From Thermosporothrix hazakensis (lineage in GTDB: Bacteria > Chloroflexota > Ktedonobacteria > Ktedonobacterales > Ktedonobacteraceae): a stretch of DNA of 64,000 bases. Each line of letters begins with the position of its first letter. Position 1 is the first letter of the stretch. The translations under genes were made by a program, and so were the position numbers. This document shows, in pieces, positions 52,824-62,200 of the stretch. Under the pieces are notes generated by a model. The model was not told the origin of the DNA and did no database searches. It saw only the letters and a list, made by a program, of their open reading frames with translations. The DNA lies in NCBI RefSeq assembly GCF_003253565.1, contig NZ_QKUF01000008.1, positions 186,001 through 250,000 on the forward strand. Reading direction: 5' to 3'.

Positions 52824-53071
52824 GAATTGGCTTCGGCAGACTTTACAAGCAGCAGAATGGCCATTCTTTTAAAAACACACATATTTATACACACGATATA
52901 ACACCATCAGTATAATGTAAATGGATATCCGACCAACACAAAAAAGTATAGCTTCCAGAGGGGAAACAGTAATTTCTACTTGCTCTACCAGAGTTCGCCG
53001 GGAAGCTATACAGTGGGTGATGGGAGGGAATATCATTCCAATGAATGAACGTATTGAAAGGAGAACATAAC
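52824..53071 (+). promoter_or_regulatory. Leader region of lanthipeptide precursor 1
   Basis: Contains a TATAAT -10-like box (52911-52916, weak -35) and then a perfect 11-bp inverted repeat GTATAGCTTCC (52946-52956) / GGAAGCTATAC (53001-53011) enclosing 44 nt, all upstream of the SD GAAAGGAG. Likely a folded 5' UTR. Confidence 0.5.
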
Positions 53072-53338
53072 ATGAATCACGAGATTATCCGCGCATGGAA
53101 AGATGCATCATATCGCAAGAGCCTGTCTTCCGAGGATCTGGCAAATCTGCCCGAGAATCCTGCTGGCGCCATCGAGCTCAGCGATGCCGAGCTTGAGAGC
53201 ATCCAGGGCGGACATCATCATCATAGAAAATGCTGTCTGAAGAAGAACACTGAGATTAACACTGTCGCTGTTATCTGCGCACAGTCGCTCCTCATCTTGA
53301 ACCTCTGTATCACGATGGGTACAGACTGCATCTCGTAA
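53072..53338 (+). CDS. lanA1: Class II lanthipeptide precursor 1, His-containing
   Basis: 88 residues. Leader of 47: HEIIRAWKDASYRKSLS, then LPENPAG and ELSDAELESIQGG, the pattern of the mersacidin/lichenicidin type 2 lantibiotic group, ending in the GG site. The 41-residue core starts HHHHRKCCLKK and continues with the part shared with precursor 2: NTEINTVAVIC, an intervening QSLL stretch, NLC and ITMGTDC. It has five Cys (two in the variable part, three in the conserved part) and several Thr/Ser for (methyl)lanthionine rings. SD GAAAGGAG precedes the ATG at 53072; the frame upstream is not used. Own terminator, so expressed as a short transcript. LanM lies on the other strand. Confidence 0.9.
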   Translation: MNHEIIRAWKDASYRKSLSSEDLANLPENPAGAIELSDAELESIQGGHHHHRKCCLKKNTEINTVAVICAQSLLILNLCITMGTDCIS

Positions 53339-53362
53339 TTCTCGGAGGACCTACGCATTGTC

Positions 53363-53400
53363 GCAAGGTTAGGGTGCTGCCCTAACCTTGCAATCTTTTA
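53363..53400 (+). terminator. Intrinsic terminator of precursor 1
   Basis: Perfect 12-bp stem GCAAGGTTAGGG / CCCTAACCTTGC, 5-nt loop, T-rich tail. Shares AGGTTAGG with the hairpin behind precursor 2. Confidence 0.9.
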
Positions 53401-53487
53401 GCAGCTTTCACCGGTATGTTCTAATGTTTCTCTTTAGTCCCAGTTTATACTAAAACTACTTAGAGAATTTTTCCATTCTCTCTTACT

Positions 53488-53567
53488 TGAAAAGTTGACA
53501 TCTGGCGTCAGATAAAGATGGCAGGGATCAGCAGAGAAAGCCGATCCAGGAATGAAAAGCTGACACC
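53488..53567. repeat. Direct repeat upstream of the CCDD gene
   Basis: TGAAAAGTTGACATC (53488-53502) and TGAAAAGCTGACACC (53553-53567), 13 of 15 bases identical, 65 bp apart. SARP-type regulators bind direct repeats, so this is a possible site; spacing is wider than usual. Confidence 0.4.
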
Positions 53568-53618
53568 CGCTGGAATGGATGTCGACACAAACTATCGAAT
53601 ACGAGGAGAAAAAAGACA

Positions 53619-54068
53619 ATGATTTCCAACAACAAACGGACCAATGGTCAACAGAAACACATCGCTTCCATCAGTCGTTTACTCCTGGTTGCATTACTGG
53701 CCCTGGCCGCCGCTGCAATGCATGGCGCACTCTCTCAAACCTCGTCAGCGAAAGCCGCCGGTCTGCATCCAGCCGGGAAAATGGCCCCCATGCACTCCCA
53801 CCATTTCGGTGATTTCTGTGGTCACGATTGCTGCGATGACTGCTGTGACGATTGCTGCGACGACTGCTGCGACGACTGCTATGAAGAGGTGCCACCTCCT
53901 GTGAAGGAAGAGCCCACGCCTGCACCCACAGAGGAAGTGAAGCCCACGCCTGCACCCACAGAGGAAGTGAGGCCCGCACCGACACAGGAAGTGAGACCAC
54001 AGCCCCAGGCTCCTGTGATCGTGCCGCAGTTGCCGCCGACCGGTTCTGATCCAAACGCACACGTCTAG
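53619..54068 (+). CDS. Secreted Cys/Asp-repeat protein with LPPTG motif
   Basis: 149 residues. Basic start and a hydrophobic core (LLLVALLALAAAAM) form a signal peptide, cleavage near residue 46. The mature part opens with a His-containing segment (MHSHHFGDFCGHD), then CCDD repeated four times up to CYEE (residues 71-90; ten Cys in 21 residues counting C67), a Pro/Glu/Thr repeat region (PTPAPTEEV units) and QLPPTGSDPNAHV at the very end. LPPTG looks like a sortase motif but the usual hydrophobic helix and basic tail are absent. The repeats are tandem at DNA level (12-bp and 30-bp units). GAGGAG precedes the ATG. The next gene is a sortase. Confidence 0.85.
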   Translation: MISNNKRTNGQQKHIASISRLLLVALLALAAAAMHGALSQTSSAKAAGLHPAGKMAPMHSHHFGDFCGHDCCDDCCDDCCDDCCDDCYEEVPPPVKEEPTPAPTEEVKPTPAPTEEVRPAPTQEVRPQPQAPVIVPQLPPTGSDPNAHV

Positions 54069-54165
54069 TACCGGACAAGCATTAAACACTGTCATCATTC
54101 TGAGGTAGAGAGAAGCATTTTCTCTCTACCTTCTTCCATTGAGAAGGGAAAGGAAAGGATTATCC

Positions 54166-54822
54166 ATGCGGCATTTTATAAATCGGCGAATCATCATTCT
54201 GCTGCTTGCCGCCAGTCTCATTCTCAGCGTCTTTATCTGGTTTCTTCAGGGAGCCCCCCACCTTCCATTCAACCAGGCTATTCAAGCAACTATTCAGCCC
54301 GACTCACGCTCCCATGATAATCAACATCGGGCGAACCCGCTCCAGACGACGACTCCAACCCCGCACAGCGAACTCCTGGCGATGCAACTGGAAATCCCGG
54401 CGATCAAGCTCAAAGCCCCGGTTGAGTCGGTGGGCATCCTCCCAACGGGCGAAATGGGCCTGCCAACCCATAACCCCTGGGAACACGTGGGCCTGTACCG
54501 CTTCGGGCCCAAACCGGGAGAAAAGGGCAGTGCGGTGATTGCCGGCCATCTCGATCGGCCAGGAGGGAAGCCTGCTGTCTTCTGGGATCTCAGGCGCCTG
54601 CAACCGGGCGACCGCATTCTGATTTCGAGTGGCCAGGAGAGACAAACCTTCAAAGTAATCCGCCTCGTCACCTACAAGCCCACTGAGGCGCCTCTGAACG
54701 AAATTTTCGGGCGTAGCGACGGCTATTACCTGAACCTGATTACCTGTGCCGGTGACTGGGTTCCTGAGCTACAACGCACCACTGAGCGCCTGGTTGTCTT
54801 CACCCAGCGCGTAGACTCCTGA
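54166..54822 (+). CDS. Class F-like sortase
   Basis: 218 residues. An N-terminal signal-anchor helix (IIILLLAASLILSVFIWFL) is followed by a Thr/Pro linker and the sortase barrel. The catalytic set is visible: His in IAGHLDRPGG, Cys in LITCAGDW, Arg in TTERLVVF. The ILPTGEMGLPTHNPWEHVGL segment is typical of class F sortases of Actinobacteria and Chloroflexi. It would join a sorted protein to a surface amine; the LPPTG protein 97 nt upstream is the natural candidate. Start at the ATG at 54166 behind GGAAAGGA; 9 codons upstream are also open. Confidence 0.88.
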   Translation: MRHFINRRIIILLLAASLILSVFIWFLQGAPHLPFNQAIQATIQPDSRSHDNQHRANPLQTTTPTPHSELLAMQLEIPAIKLKAPVESVGILPTGEMGLPTHNPWEHVGLYRFGPKPGEKGSAVIAGHLDRPGGKPAVFWDLRRLQPGDRILISSGQERQTFKVIRLVTYKPTEAPLNEIFGRSDGYYLNLITCAGDWVPELQRTTERLVVFTQRVDS

Positions 54823-54846
54823 CTATCCCCGCCAGCATACGCACAA

Positions 54847-54891
54847 AAAAAGGGAGCCCCGCCCGCCAGCGGAGTTCCCTCTTTTGTTACC
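54847..54891. terminator. Bidirectional hairpin between sortase and LanM genes
   Basis: GGGAGCCCCGC pairs imperfectly with GCGGAGTTCCC, with A-rich and T-rich flanks, between convergent stop codons. Confidence 0.65.
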
Positions 54892-54898
54892 TCTCGGC

Positions 54899-57800
54899 TT
54901 ATAGGACACGGGGTGGCGCAAGCAGCAGCACCGAAGGCACAAGCTCGGGAGCCGCCAGCCGCAACAGCCCGTATCCACTGCCCGCAACCCCGACCATCAG
55001 GCCCGGCGTCTCGACACCGTTTGGCAGGCCAGACACAAAGTTCTGTTCCACCAGGCTGCCAAGCACTCGCTCCTCCACCTCACGGACGCGCTCTGCATAG
55101 GACGGGAAGCGCTTCACCGCTGCCCTCAGGAATTCCAGATTCCCGATGTCGCCATGACAGATCGAGTGGTTAAAGCCAAAGCCGTTTTCAAGCGTCGTTC
55201 GCAGGGCGCACTCGATCTCGGCCCGCGTCTCGGCGTCGTCCAGCACGTCAAGCGTATCCAGACGACCGAGCCCGATCCCCGACGCACCATGACACCACGC
55301 AATCATGAAGGAACAGCTTCGCTCAAGCGCCTGATCGAAAATGGATGCCGAATGGCCGCGCAGATCGGGCCAGTTCTGGCGCGTCTCCGAAAAGACAAAG
55401 CGCTCGTAGGCAATCGCCTGGAGAGCCATCCGCTGGAAACGTTCCTCACGGGTCAGCGCGTAGAGCCGCAACAACGCCCACGCAATGCCTGCGTTCCCGT
55501 GCGCGAACCCGGCCAGCGGCACCTGTTCTTCCTGCGCAGACCAGCCAACCCCGCGCCTCATCGTGCGCGCCTTACTCAGCAGATGATCAGCACATAGGCA
55601 GGCAAGCGACAGGATCTTCTCCGAGGGCGCGACAGCATACAGGCTCAGCAGCGCACCAATACCGCCGGCAGCGCCACCAATGATGTCGTAGAGCTCATCA
55701 TGCTCGACCATCTCGGGCAACAGATCCGCCAGCGCCTCAGCCTCACGATACAGCTTCGGCTCGTTCCAGAGCGCCCCCAGATGTGACAGCAGGTAGATAC
55801 AACCGCTGACACCGTTTCCGCCGAAAGGTCCGACGCCAAGCGCAGCCGGTCGCTCCTTGAGCCATTTCAAGCGAGAGGTGAGGCTTTCCTGTCCTTGCCG
55901 TGCAAGCGTTGTGTAGCGCTCCTCGCCGCTAACCGCGCCCAGATAGGCCAGAAACAGCGTGATGCCCGCCACGCCACCATAGAGGTCAAGATCAGCGGGC
56001 AACACATGCCACTCGCGATCACTGATCGGCGTCACTCCGAGCCAGCTTACCGCTCCCTTGTTGAGGAATACCAGTTCGTTGAGGCGATCGCCTGCCCGTC
56101 GTGCCTCAGCAAGCAAGCGCTCAGGAGTAGAGGACACGCGAGCAGAAGTGCTCAGCATCGCCCGGCGCTTTGGCCTATCGCTCCCGAGTGCCATTGTGGC
56201 AAAGGAAGCCCGAATAATCCAGCATTGCCGTTCAAGGTCATTCTTGTTCAGATTCTGAATGACCCTCCGGGTAGCGGTCAGGGTGGGCTCAGCGAAAAAG
56301 TGCTCGATACATCCACCACTGCTCGATGCAAGCGTGCAGGAACCCGGCGTTGTCGTAAAGACAGGGATGTCACCCCGCCAGAGATCCGCCCGCTCAAAAG
56401 CAATCACCTGCTCAAGAGCAGGCCGCTGATGCACGCCAATCCAGAGCCGGTCAAAGAGCCGATCACGTTCAAGGGCATCGCGCAACACATCGGGATGGAA
56501 GCTATCAATCAGCAGAACACCATACAGGAATGTAGGGCGCAGCACACAGCGAATTTCAGCATTCTCGAAGGAGGGGAGTAAGCGTTCAAGCAGCTCTTCA
56601 CGCCGCTCCATGAGAATGCGGTAGACAGTAGTGAAGCCCTCAAGGATGGCATCCTGATAGGAGAGGGTATCAACGTCCTGCTCGCCAAGCTTTGGCCGAT
56701 GCTGTCCGGCAGCAAGCCGCCCCTGTTCCTTGCGCAGGCGCATCTGATCGGTGCCCACCTCAGCCCACTTCGGAATCATGGTCGGAACAACCTGCCCGGC
56801 CTGTCCACCAAGCCCACTGATATCAACACCCGTTGCCTGCTCGCTGGACCACATGCGATAGGGCAGCAGGCCAATACGCAACACAGAACGGTCTATGCAT
56901 TCGGGATCGATAAAGCCCTGTTCGACGACTGCTTGCATGCTCAGACGCGGCTGGAAAAGGGCTTCCAGATCAATTAATATGGGATGCTCGCCAGCGGCAA
57001 TCAAATTCTCAAAGTGGAAGTCTGCCGCCTCCAATGCATAGAGCAGCGCCAGATAGCCACCCTGGCGGCGGTAAAAGCGCTCAACCTCTTCTTCAAGGGT
57101 GCAGGACTGACAGCGCACAAATTCCATCCAGCCATAGGACTTTCGATCCAGAATGCGCAGAGTCCGAAATGCAGGCTGAAAACCCGCCTCGTTGAGCCAG
57201 GCCAGCAGCTCCTGAAAGTGGACATCGACCGCCAGAGAGCGCGGCTTATAGACAAGCTGGAAACCACTGCTCCATGTCAGCACGGTCACGCTGCGTCCGC
57301 CACGATGCGTGTCGCCTTTGCCCGTCTGAATATCGACCAGCGCACCCGGCGTCGTGGGTACAGCAAACGTGGCACAGATCTCGGCCCAATCGGCGCACAG
57401 TCGCTCAAGCAACTCAAGCGATGTCTCCACCCACTGGTCAAGCGCTTCAACCAGCAAACGAGCCAGCACATTATATTCTTCCAGCAAAAGCAGCATGCGT
57501 CCAGGCTCACAGAGCTGCCGCACAAAATCCTGAAAACGCTCCTCGGAGGTCTCGCCAGTCAGCTTTTCTTCAAGCCGCGCAACATTGAGTTCCAGCACAA
57601 AGGTCTTGAGAAACCGGGGAAGCAAGCGCCCGGGCAACTGCGACAGCAGCGGGACGCAGATCGTCTTGAGCTCAAACGGGACAACCGTATAGCGTTGTGA
57701 AAGCGCATGAATACCCTTGCTGAGCCGCACTAACGCCTGCACCAGCAAAGGTTTCATGGGAGAGAGCAACGCCTGATTTTTCAGGAACTCCTCAAGGAAG

Positions 57801-58180
57801 GTCAGTTCCAGCGTGTCATCTGCCTGATCCCGTGCCTCAAACGCGGAGCGAAGCCGCTCTACCCACTCAGGACGCACCCCCACCCGCGTTTGCAGCGAAT
57901 GCGCGGGCTCTGCCAGCATGGTTAACAGCTCTTGCTCGGTCAGTCCATCGAGGGCAAGCCGCCGCAGGAAAAGCTCAGTATCGTGGCGAAAGGGGGCTTG
58001 CTCCTTCCACTCGTCGAGGCGGCTCTGCGCCATACCCATTTCAAAGTGTGATTGCTCTATTGCACCATTACTCATATTTTGGAGCGCAACGCGCTCTTTC
58101 AGTGAAATGGCTGCATACCATGATGCATGCTGCCAGACGGGATATTTTGAAAGCTGCCGTTTGGAAATTGATTCTTGCAT
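54899..58180 (-). CDS. lanM: Class II lanthipeptide synthetase LanM
   Basis: 1093 residues. The N-terminal two thirds is the dehydratase (DUF4135): VYKPRSLAVDVHFQELL and the kinase-like ADFHFENLIAAGEHPILIDL with conserved His, Asn and Asp. The C-terminal ~350 residues is the LanC cyclase with GFAHGNAGIAW, the zinc Cys of AWCHGASGIGLG and the Cys-His of SICHGDIGNLEFL, so the zinc site is complete. It would phosphorylate and eliminate Ser/Thr and add Cys to form lanthionines in both precursors. GAGAAGAGAG fits the ATG at 58180; the frame to 58270 runs into the precursor-2 terminator. Only LanM in the locus. Confidence 0.92.
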   Translation of the reverse strand: MQESISKRQLSKYPVWQHASWYAAISLKERVALQNMSNGAIEQSHFEMGMAQSRLDEWKEQAPFRHDTELFLRRLALDGLTEQELLTMLAEPAHSLQTRVGVRPEWVERLRSAFEARDQADDTLELTFLEEFLKNQALLSPMKPLLVQALVRLSKGIHALSQRYTVVPFELKTICVPLLSQLPGRLLPRFLKTFVLELNVARLEEKLTGETSEERFQDFVRQLCEPGRMLLLLEEYNVLARLLVEALDQWVETSLELLERLCADWAEICATFAVPTTPGALVDIQTGKGDTHRGGRSVTVLTWSSGFQLVYKPRSLAVDVHFQELLAWLNEAGFQPAFRTLRILDRKSYGWMEFVRCQSCTLEEEVERFYRRQGGYLALLYALEAADFHFENLIAAGEHPILIDLEALFQPRLSMQAVVEQGFIDPECIDRSVLRIGLLPYRMWSSEQATGVDISGLGGQAGQVVPTMIPKWAEVGTDQMRLRKEQGRLAAGQHRPKLGEQDVDTLSYQDAILEGFTTVYRILMERREELLERLLPSFENAEIRCVLRPTFLYGVLLIDSFHPDVLRDALERDRLFDRLWIGVHQRPALEQVIAFERADLWRGDIPVFTTTPGSCTLASSSGGCIEHFFAEPTLTATRRVIQNLNKNDLERQCWIIRASFATMALGSDRPKRRAMLSTSARVSSTPERLLAEARRAGDRLNELVFLNKGAVSWLGVTPISDREWHVLPADLDLYGGVAGITLFLAYLGAVSGEERYTTLARQGQESLTSRLKWLKERPAALGVGPFGGNGVSGCIYLLSHLGALWNEPKLYREAEALADLLPEMVEHDELYDIIGGAAGGIGALLSLYAVAPSEKILSLACLCADHLLSKARTMRRGVGWSAQEEQVPLAGFAHGNAGIAWALLRLYALTREERFQRMALQAIAYERFVFSETRQNWPDLRGHSASIFDQALERSCSFMIAWCHGASGIGLGRLDTLDVLDDAETRAEIECALRTTLENGFGFNHSICHGDIGNLEFLRAAVKRFPSYAERVREVEERVLGSLVEQNFVSGLPNGVETPGLMVGVAGSGYGLLRLAAPELVPSVLLLAPPRVL

Positions 58181-58242
58181 ATACTCTCTTCTCTCTGCTG
58201 TACAGGACAACGGAAAATTCCCTTGCCACACATCCCGATGCA

Positions 58243-58278
58243 CAAAAAGGTTAGGATGTCGGTAAAACATCCTAACCT
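58243..58278 (-). terminator. Terminator/attenuator between precursor 2 and lanM
   Basis: Perfect 12-bp stem AGGTTAGGATGT / ACATCCTAACCT, 7-nt loop, then five T on the minus strand. Precursor transcripts should mostly stop here, with read-through making LanM. Confidence 0.9.
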
Positions 58279-58311
58279 CTCTTTATATGGAAAGTTGGTT
58301 GCGTTACGAGC

Positions 58312-58617
58312 TTAGTTAACGCAGTCCGTACCCATTGTGATACAAATGTTCAGCAGCAGGGCCGACTGCAAGCAGATAACGGCAACTGTGTTGATCTCGG
58401 TGTTGGAAAAGAAGGAACTGCTATGGCGATGATGACGATGGTGGTGATGGTGATGATGGTCATCATCGTAGTCATGACCGCCCTGAATGGCTTTCAGCTC
58501 GGCATCGCTCAGCTCGATGATGCCAGCAGGATTCTCGGGCAGGGTCTCCAGCTCCTCAACGGAAAGGGATTTGCGATATGATGCATCTTTCCACGCGCGA
58601 ATGATCTCGTGCTTCAT
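58312..58617 (-). CDS. lanA2: Class II lanthipeptide precursor 2, histidine-rich
   Basis: 101 residues. The 47-residue leader is nearly identical to that of precursor 1 (HEIIRAWKDASYRKSLS, LPENPAG, ELSDAELKAIQGG). The 54-residue remainder starts HDYDDD, then seven His, R, HH, R, H (11 His in 18 residues), a Ser/Phe spacer SSSFFS, and then the shared core NTEINTVAVIC, an LQSALL stretch, NIC and ITMGTDC. All three Cys are in the shared core. AAGGAG fixes the ATG at 58617. It heads an operon with LanM 131 nt downstream. Confidence 0.9.
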   Translation of the reverse strand: MKHEIIRAWKDASYRKSLSVEELETLPENPAGIIELSDAELKAIQGGHDYDDDHHHHHHHRHHRHSSSFFSNTEINTVAVICLQSALLLNICITMGTDCVN

Positions 58618-59253
58618 TATGAAACTCCTTTCAATACTCACAGTAAAGTCGTTGGCACCCGCGTTCACAAAAGGATTCTGCATAGCTCCGTTTTTTTCAC
58701 CATAAATAGTGGCGAAATCAGGCTTCTACTCTGTATATAGAGCCTATACATCTGCCGTTCATCGGGCACCTATGTATATTATACTCGAACAGATACATAT
58801 AGTTTTAAATTTATCCACTCATACAGCAGAAAAGCACTCACAGACACCTCAAGGAATTTTCTCACTTCTCTATAATCGCTCTCTATGAGCGATTTTCTGT
58901 GTGCAAGACGACTATGGGCACAAAAACATGCACTTCTTTCGATCCTGGAATCGGCATCTCTATAGGACTTCATGCTCCTGAGGAGGACCCGGAAAGCGGG
59001 CCAGATTATCGGCTCAACGCGCTTGACAGGCGAGTCAAAGCTGTATGTAATAGGAGAAAATCCACAATAATGATGAAATAGGAAATATGTGGTATGTTTA
59101 TCAAAGAAAGTATATGGAATATGACAAGAACAAGCTATACTATCGGGGAGAATCTTTCTCGTTTGTCTTTTGCTTGTTCACTGGGCTATACGCTGTCACG
59201 GGTTTTTCCGGCATCATCGCTTCGGGTCTCAAAGGTGAAAGAGGCAAGTAACC
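58618..59253. other. Divergent regulatory region of precursor 2 and regulator 2
   Basis: No gene. A TATAAT-like -10 for the minus strand lies near 58778-58783. On the + strand TATAAT (58871-58876) runs into a perfect 8-bp hairpin AATCGCTC/GAGCGATT (58874-58894). Confidence 0.5.
59023..59051 (+). promoter_or_regulatory. Candidate promoter of regulator 2
   Basis: TTGACA (59023-59028), 17 bp, TGTAAT (59046-59051), about 200 nt upstream of the start codon, giving a long 5' UTR. Confidence 0.5.
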
Positions 59254-62200
59254 ATGAGTAGCAAAGTTTCCTATCGCCAGCAAATCAGTTATTGCGGGAA
59301 GCCACAGTGCCGCAAGTGCAGTCGCGGGATCGGGCATGGCCCTTACTGGTACGAATATCGGACTGTCAATGGGCAAACAACCCGAACCTACATCGGGAAA
59401 AAGTTACCACCCGAGATTCAGGCACGGCTGGAAAAAGTGGCCCAATCCCCGAACCGCCTCATTCAGGATGAGCTTGAGGGTGCGACGGTGCGCGTCTTCA
59501 CATTCGGACATTTTCGGCTGGAACGCCGCACCCAACGCCAGTGGCAGCCCGTCAGTGAAGCTGGCTGGCAGCAACCTGCCGTTCGCTCCCTGCTTGCCTA
59601 TCTGTTATGCAGTCCCGAGCGCCGCGCCCGCCGTTCGCAGCTCCTGGCCGCCCTCTGGCCCACAGAGGACCCCGAAAGCGCGACCCGCCGGCTCAGTAGA
59701 GCGCTCTCAACGCTGCAACACCTGTTGACCCCACGCGTCTCACGTCCGAAAGCGACCAGCCTGCTACAGACAAGCGATGAGTGGATCTCGCTTGCAGATC
59801 AGGCTGCTCTCTGGTGCGATGCCAGCGCGTTCACTCGACTCGCCAGCCGCCCGCCATCGACGAACGAGGAAGAATATGAGCGCCAGCTTCGGCGAGCGAT
59901 CGCGCTCTATAATGGCGATTTCCTGCCGGAAGAACATCACGCTCCCTGGGTCCTCAGCCAGCGCCAGAAGCTCCGTCAGGACTGGCTCTCACTGCTTCTC
60001 GCCCTGGCCGACCTCTCCCTGAAACGCAATGAGACCACGGCAGCACTCGATCAGCTTGACCGCATTCTTATCGCCGACCCAACCTATGAGCCAGCCGTAC
60101 AGCGCTTTCTCTACGCGCTCTCGCTGCTTAAAAGACGGGGCGAGGCCATTCGTGCCTATCACCGCTTCTACCAGGCACTCCAAAAGGAGCAACTGAGCCC
60201 TTCGGCGGAGACCATGCAGATCTACGAGGCGATTCGCCAGGGGCACCCGCTGAGGTTCCCTTTCACAGCGCAACCCCGTAGAGAGCGTCCCCCTGAACGA
60301 CCAATCCTGAGGCCAGAGAAGCCAATCCAGACAGGAAGCCAGCAGATCGGACGAACGCATCAAAACCCCCTCGTCGGGAGAGAACAGGAGCTCCAACAGC
60401 TTCAGGCGCTACTCCAGGAGATTGAGGAGAAGCAGCATGGCGCTGCCCAGCGTCGCTCAAGTGCGGTACCGCTCTACACGCAGCGCCGCCCACAATGCAT
60501 GTTTCTACTTGGAGATGCCGGGATCGGAAAAACGCGTCTGGCCGAAGAACTGGGGCGCATTGGCAGTCAGCGCGGCTGGCTTGTCATCTGGAGCCGCGTC
60601 TATCAGCAAGAGAGCGGCATTCCCTACCACATCTGGACGGAGGCACTGCGCAAACTGCTGGTTGAAACCGAGCTCTTCCCGACGCTACGCAGCAAGCTAT
60701 TGACGCCTGTTCCCGCGGTGGGAGAAGCCGCGCCAGAACTGATGTTGCCCTCGGCCTCGCTGCAACCACTTAAAGCGCTGTTGCCAGAACTGGCCGGTCC
60801 ACAGCCGCCGCTCTATCCCTCACTCTCACCAGAACAGGATCAGCTCCGCCTCTGGGAAGCGACACAGGAACTATTGATAGAAGCCAGCCAATCCGTTCCT
60901 TTACTAATAGTCCTGGATGATATCCAGTGGACTGACAGCAGCAGCGGCGAACTGCTCGGCTATCTTGCTCGCCATATCGATGGCTACCCGATATTTCTGC
61001 TTGCCACCTGCCGTGAAAGCGAGCTCGCGCCGACGCATCCGCTCCGCAACTATATTGCTCATATGCAACGAGAGCATACCATAAATATGCTTCAAGTGAA
61101 ACCACTCTCACGTGAGGCAATAGGAAAAATGGTTGCCCATCTGCCCGAAGAGATGGTTGAACGCATTCAGGAGAAGGCAGCCGGGAACCCGTTCTTTGCT
61201 GAAGAGCTGGCACGCTCAACCCCGCCAGCGCTGCCCGGCTCAATCGCGGCGGCACTGGATCACCGCCTCAACCGTCTGAGCCGTCCCTGTCAGCATACGC
61301 TCTGCAACGCGGCCATCCTGGGCGGCTCTTTCGAGTTCCATATGCTCTCTTCCCTCGAACACGACGCCGATGAAGACACGCTGCTGGAACAGCTCGAAGA
61401 GGCGCTGCAATCCGGCGTGCTGATCGAAGAAGGCAGCGGCAGCAGGATCACCTATCACTTCTGGCACCCATTGATGGTCGATCATCTCTATAAAGCACTC
61501 TCACGTATCCGTCGCGCCCGGCTCCATCAGCGCGCCGCCACCATCCTCGAAGACATGTATCAGGGACGCACCGACGAAGTGGCCGCCGCGATCGTGCATC
61601 ATCTCATCAGAGGCGATGCCGAGCCTGCCCGGATCGTTCACTATGCCGAGATTGCAGGCGACCATGCACAGGCGCTCTCAGCCTTTGCTGAGGCAGAGAA
61701 ACACTATCAATTCGCGCTCCATTACCTCGAAAAGCTGGATCAGCAGAGCGAGCGACGCACTGCCCTGCAAGAACGCCTTGCTGAATGCCTGATGATTCGC
61801 GGCAACTTCCAGGAAGCACATAATCTCTACAATGAGATCCTTCAGGCTCAAGGGCATGCGCTCCCGCTATATGAGGCCCAGAAGCAGGCTCTCCTGCACG
61901 GCGAGGTGGGGCGAGCCTGGCGCAATAAAGGTGAAACGACGCTGGCTCATCAGGCGTGCGAGCAGGGCATGCAGATTCTGCGTGAGGCGGGCATTACCTC
62001 CGGTTTTGCCTGGGCCCGTCTGCTCTACCAACAGGGCAGCATCTATAGTATGGAAGGTCGCTACACCGCCGCCTGGGAAGCCGCTCAACGCGCCCTTGAT
62101 TATTTCTCCTATCAACCAGACACGCAGCATCCCACGTCAGGCTTCACCACCCGCCTGGAACGAACCTTGCAGGGAGATCAGGTCAATCTGGGCAATATTC

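Noticed and set aside
53825..53972. CRISPR-like array
   Set aside because: The 12- and 30-bp repeats are contiguous and in frame inside a coding sequence, without spacers.
53745..54098. Minus-strand frame across the CCDD gene
   Set aside because: It is the reverse reading of the tandem repeats; the + strand has signal peptide, SD and a downstream partner gene.
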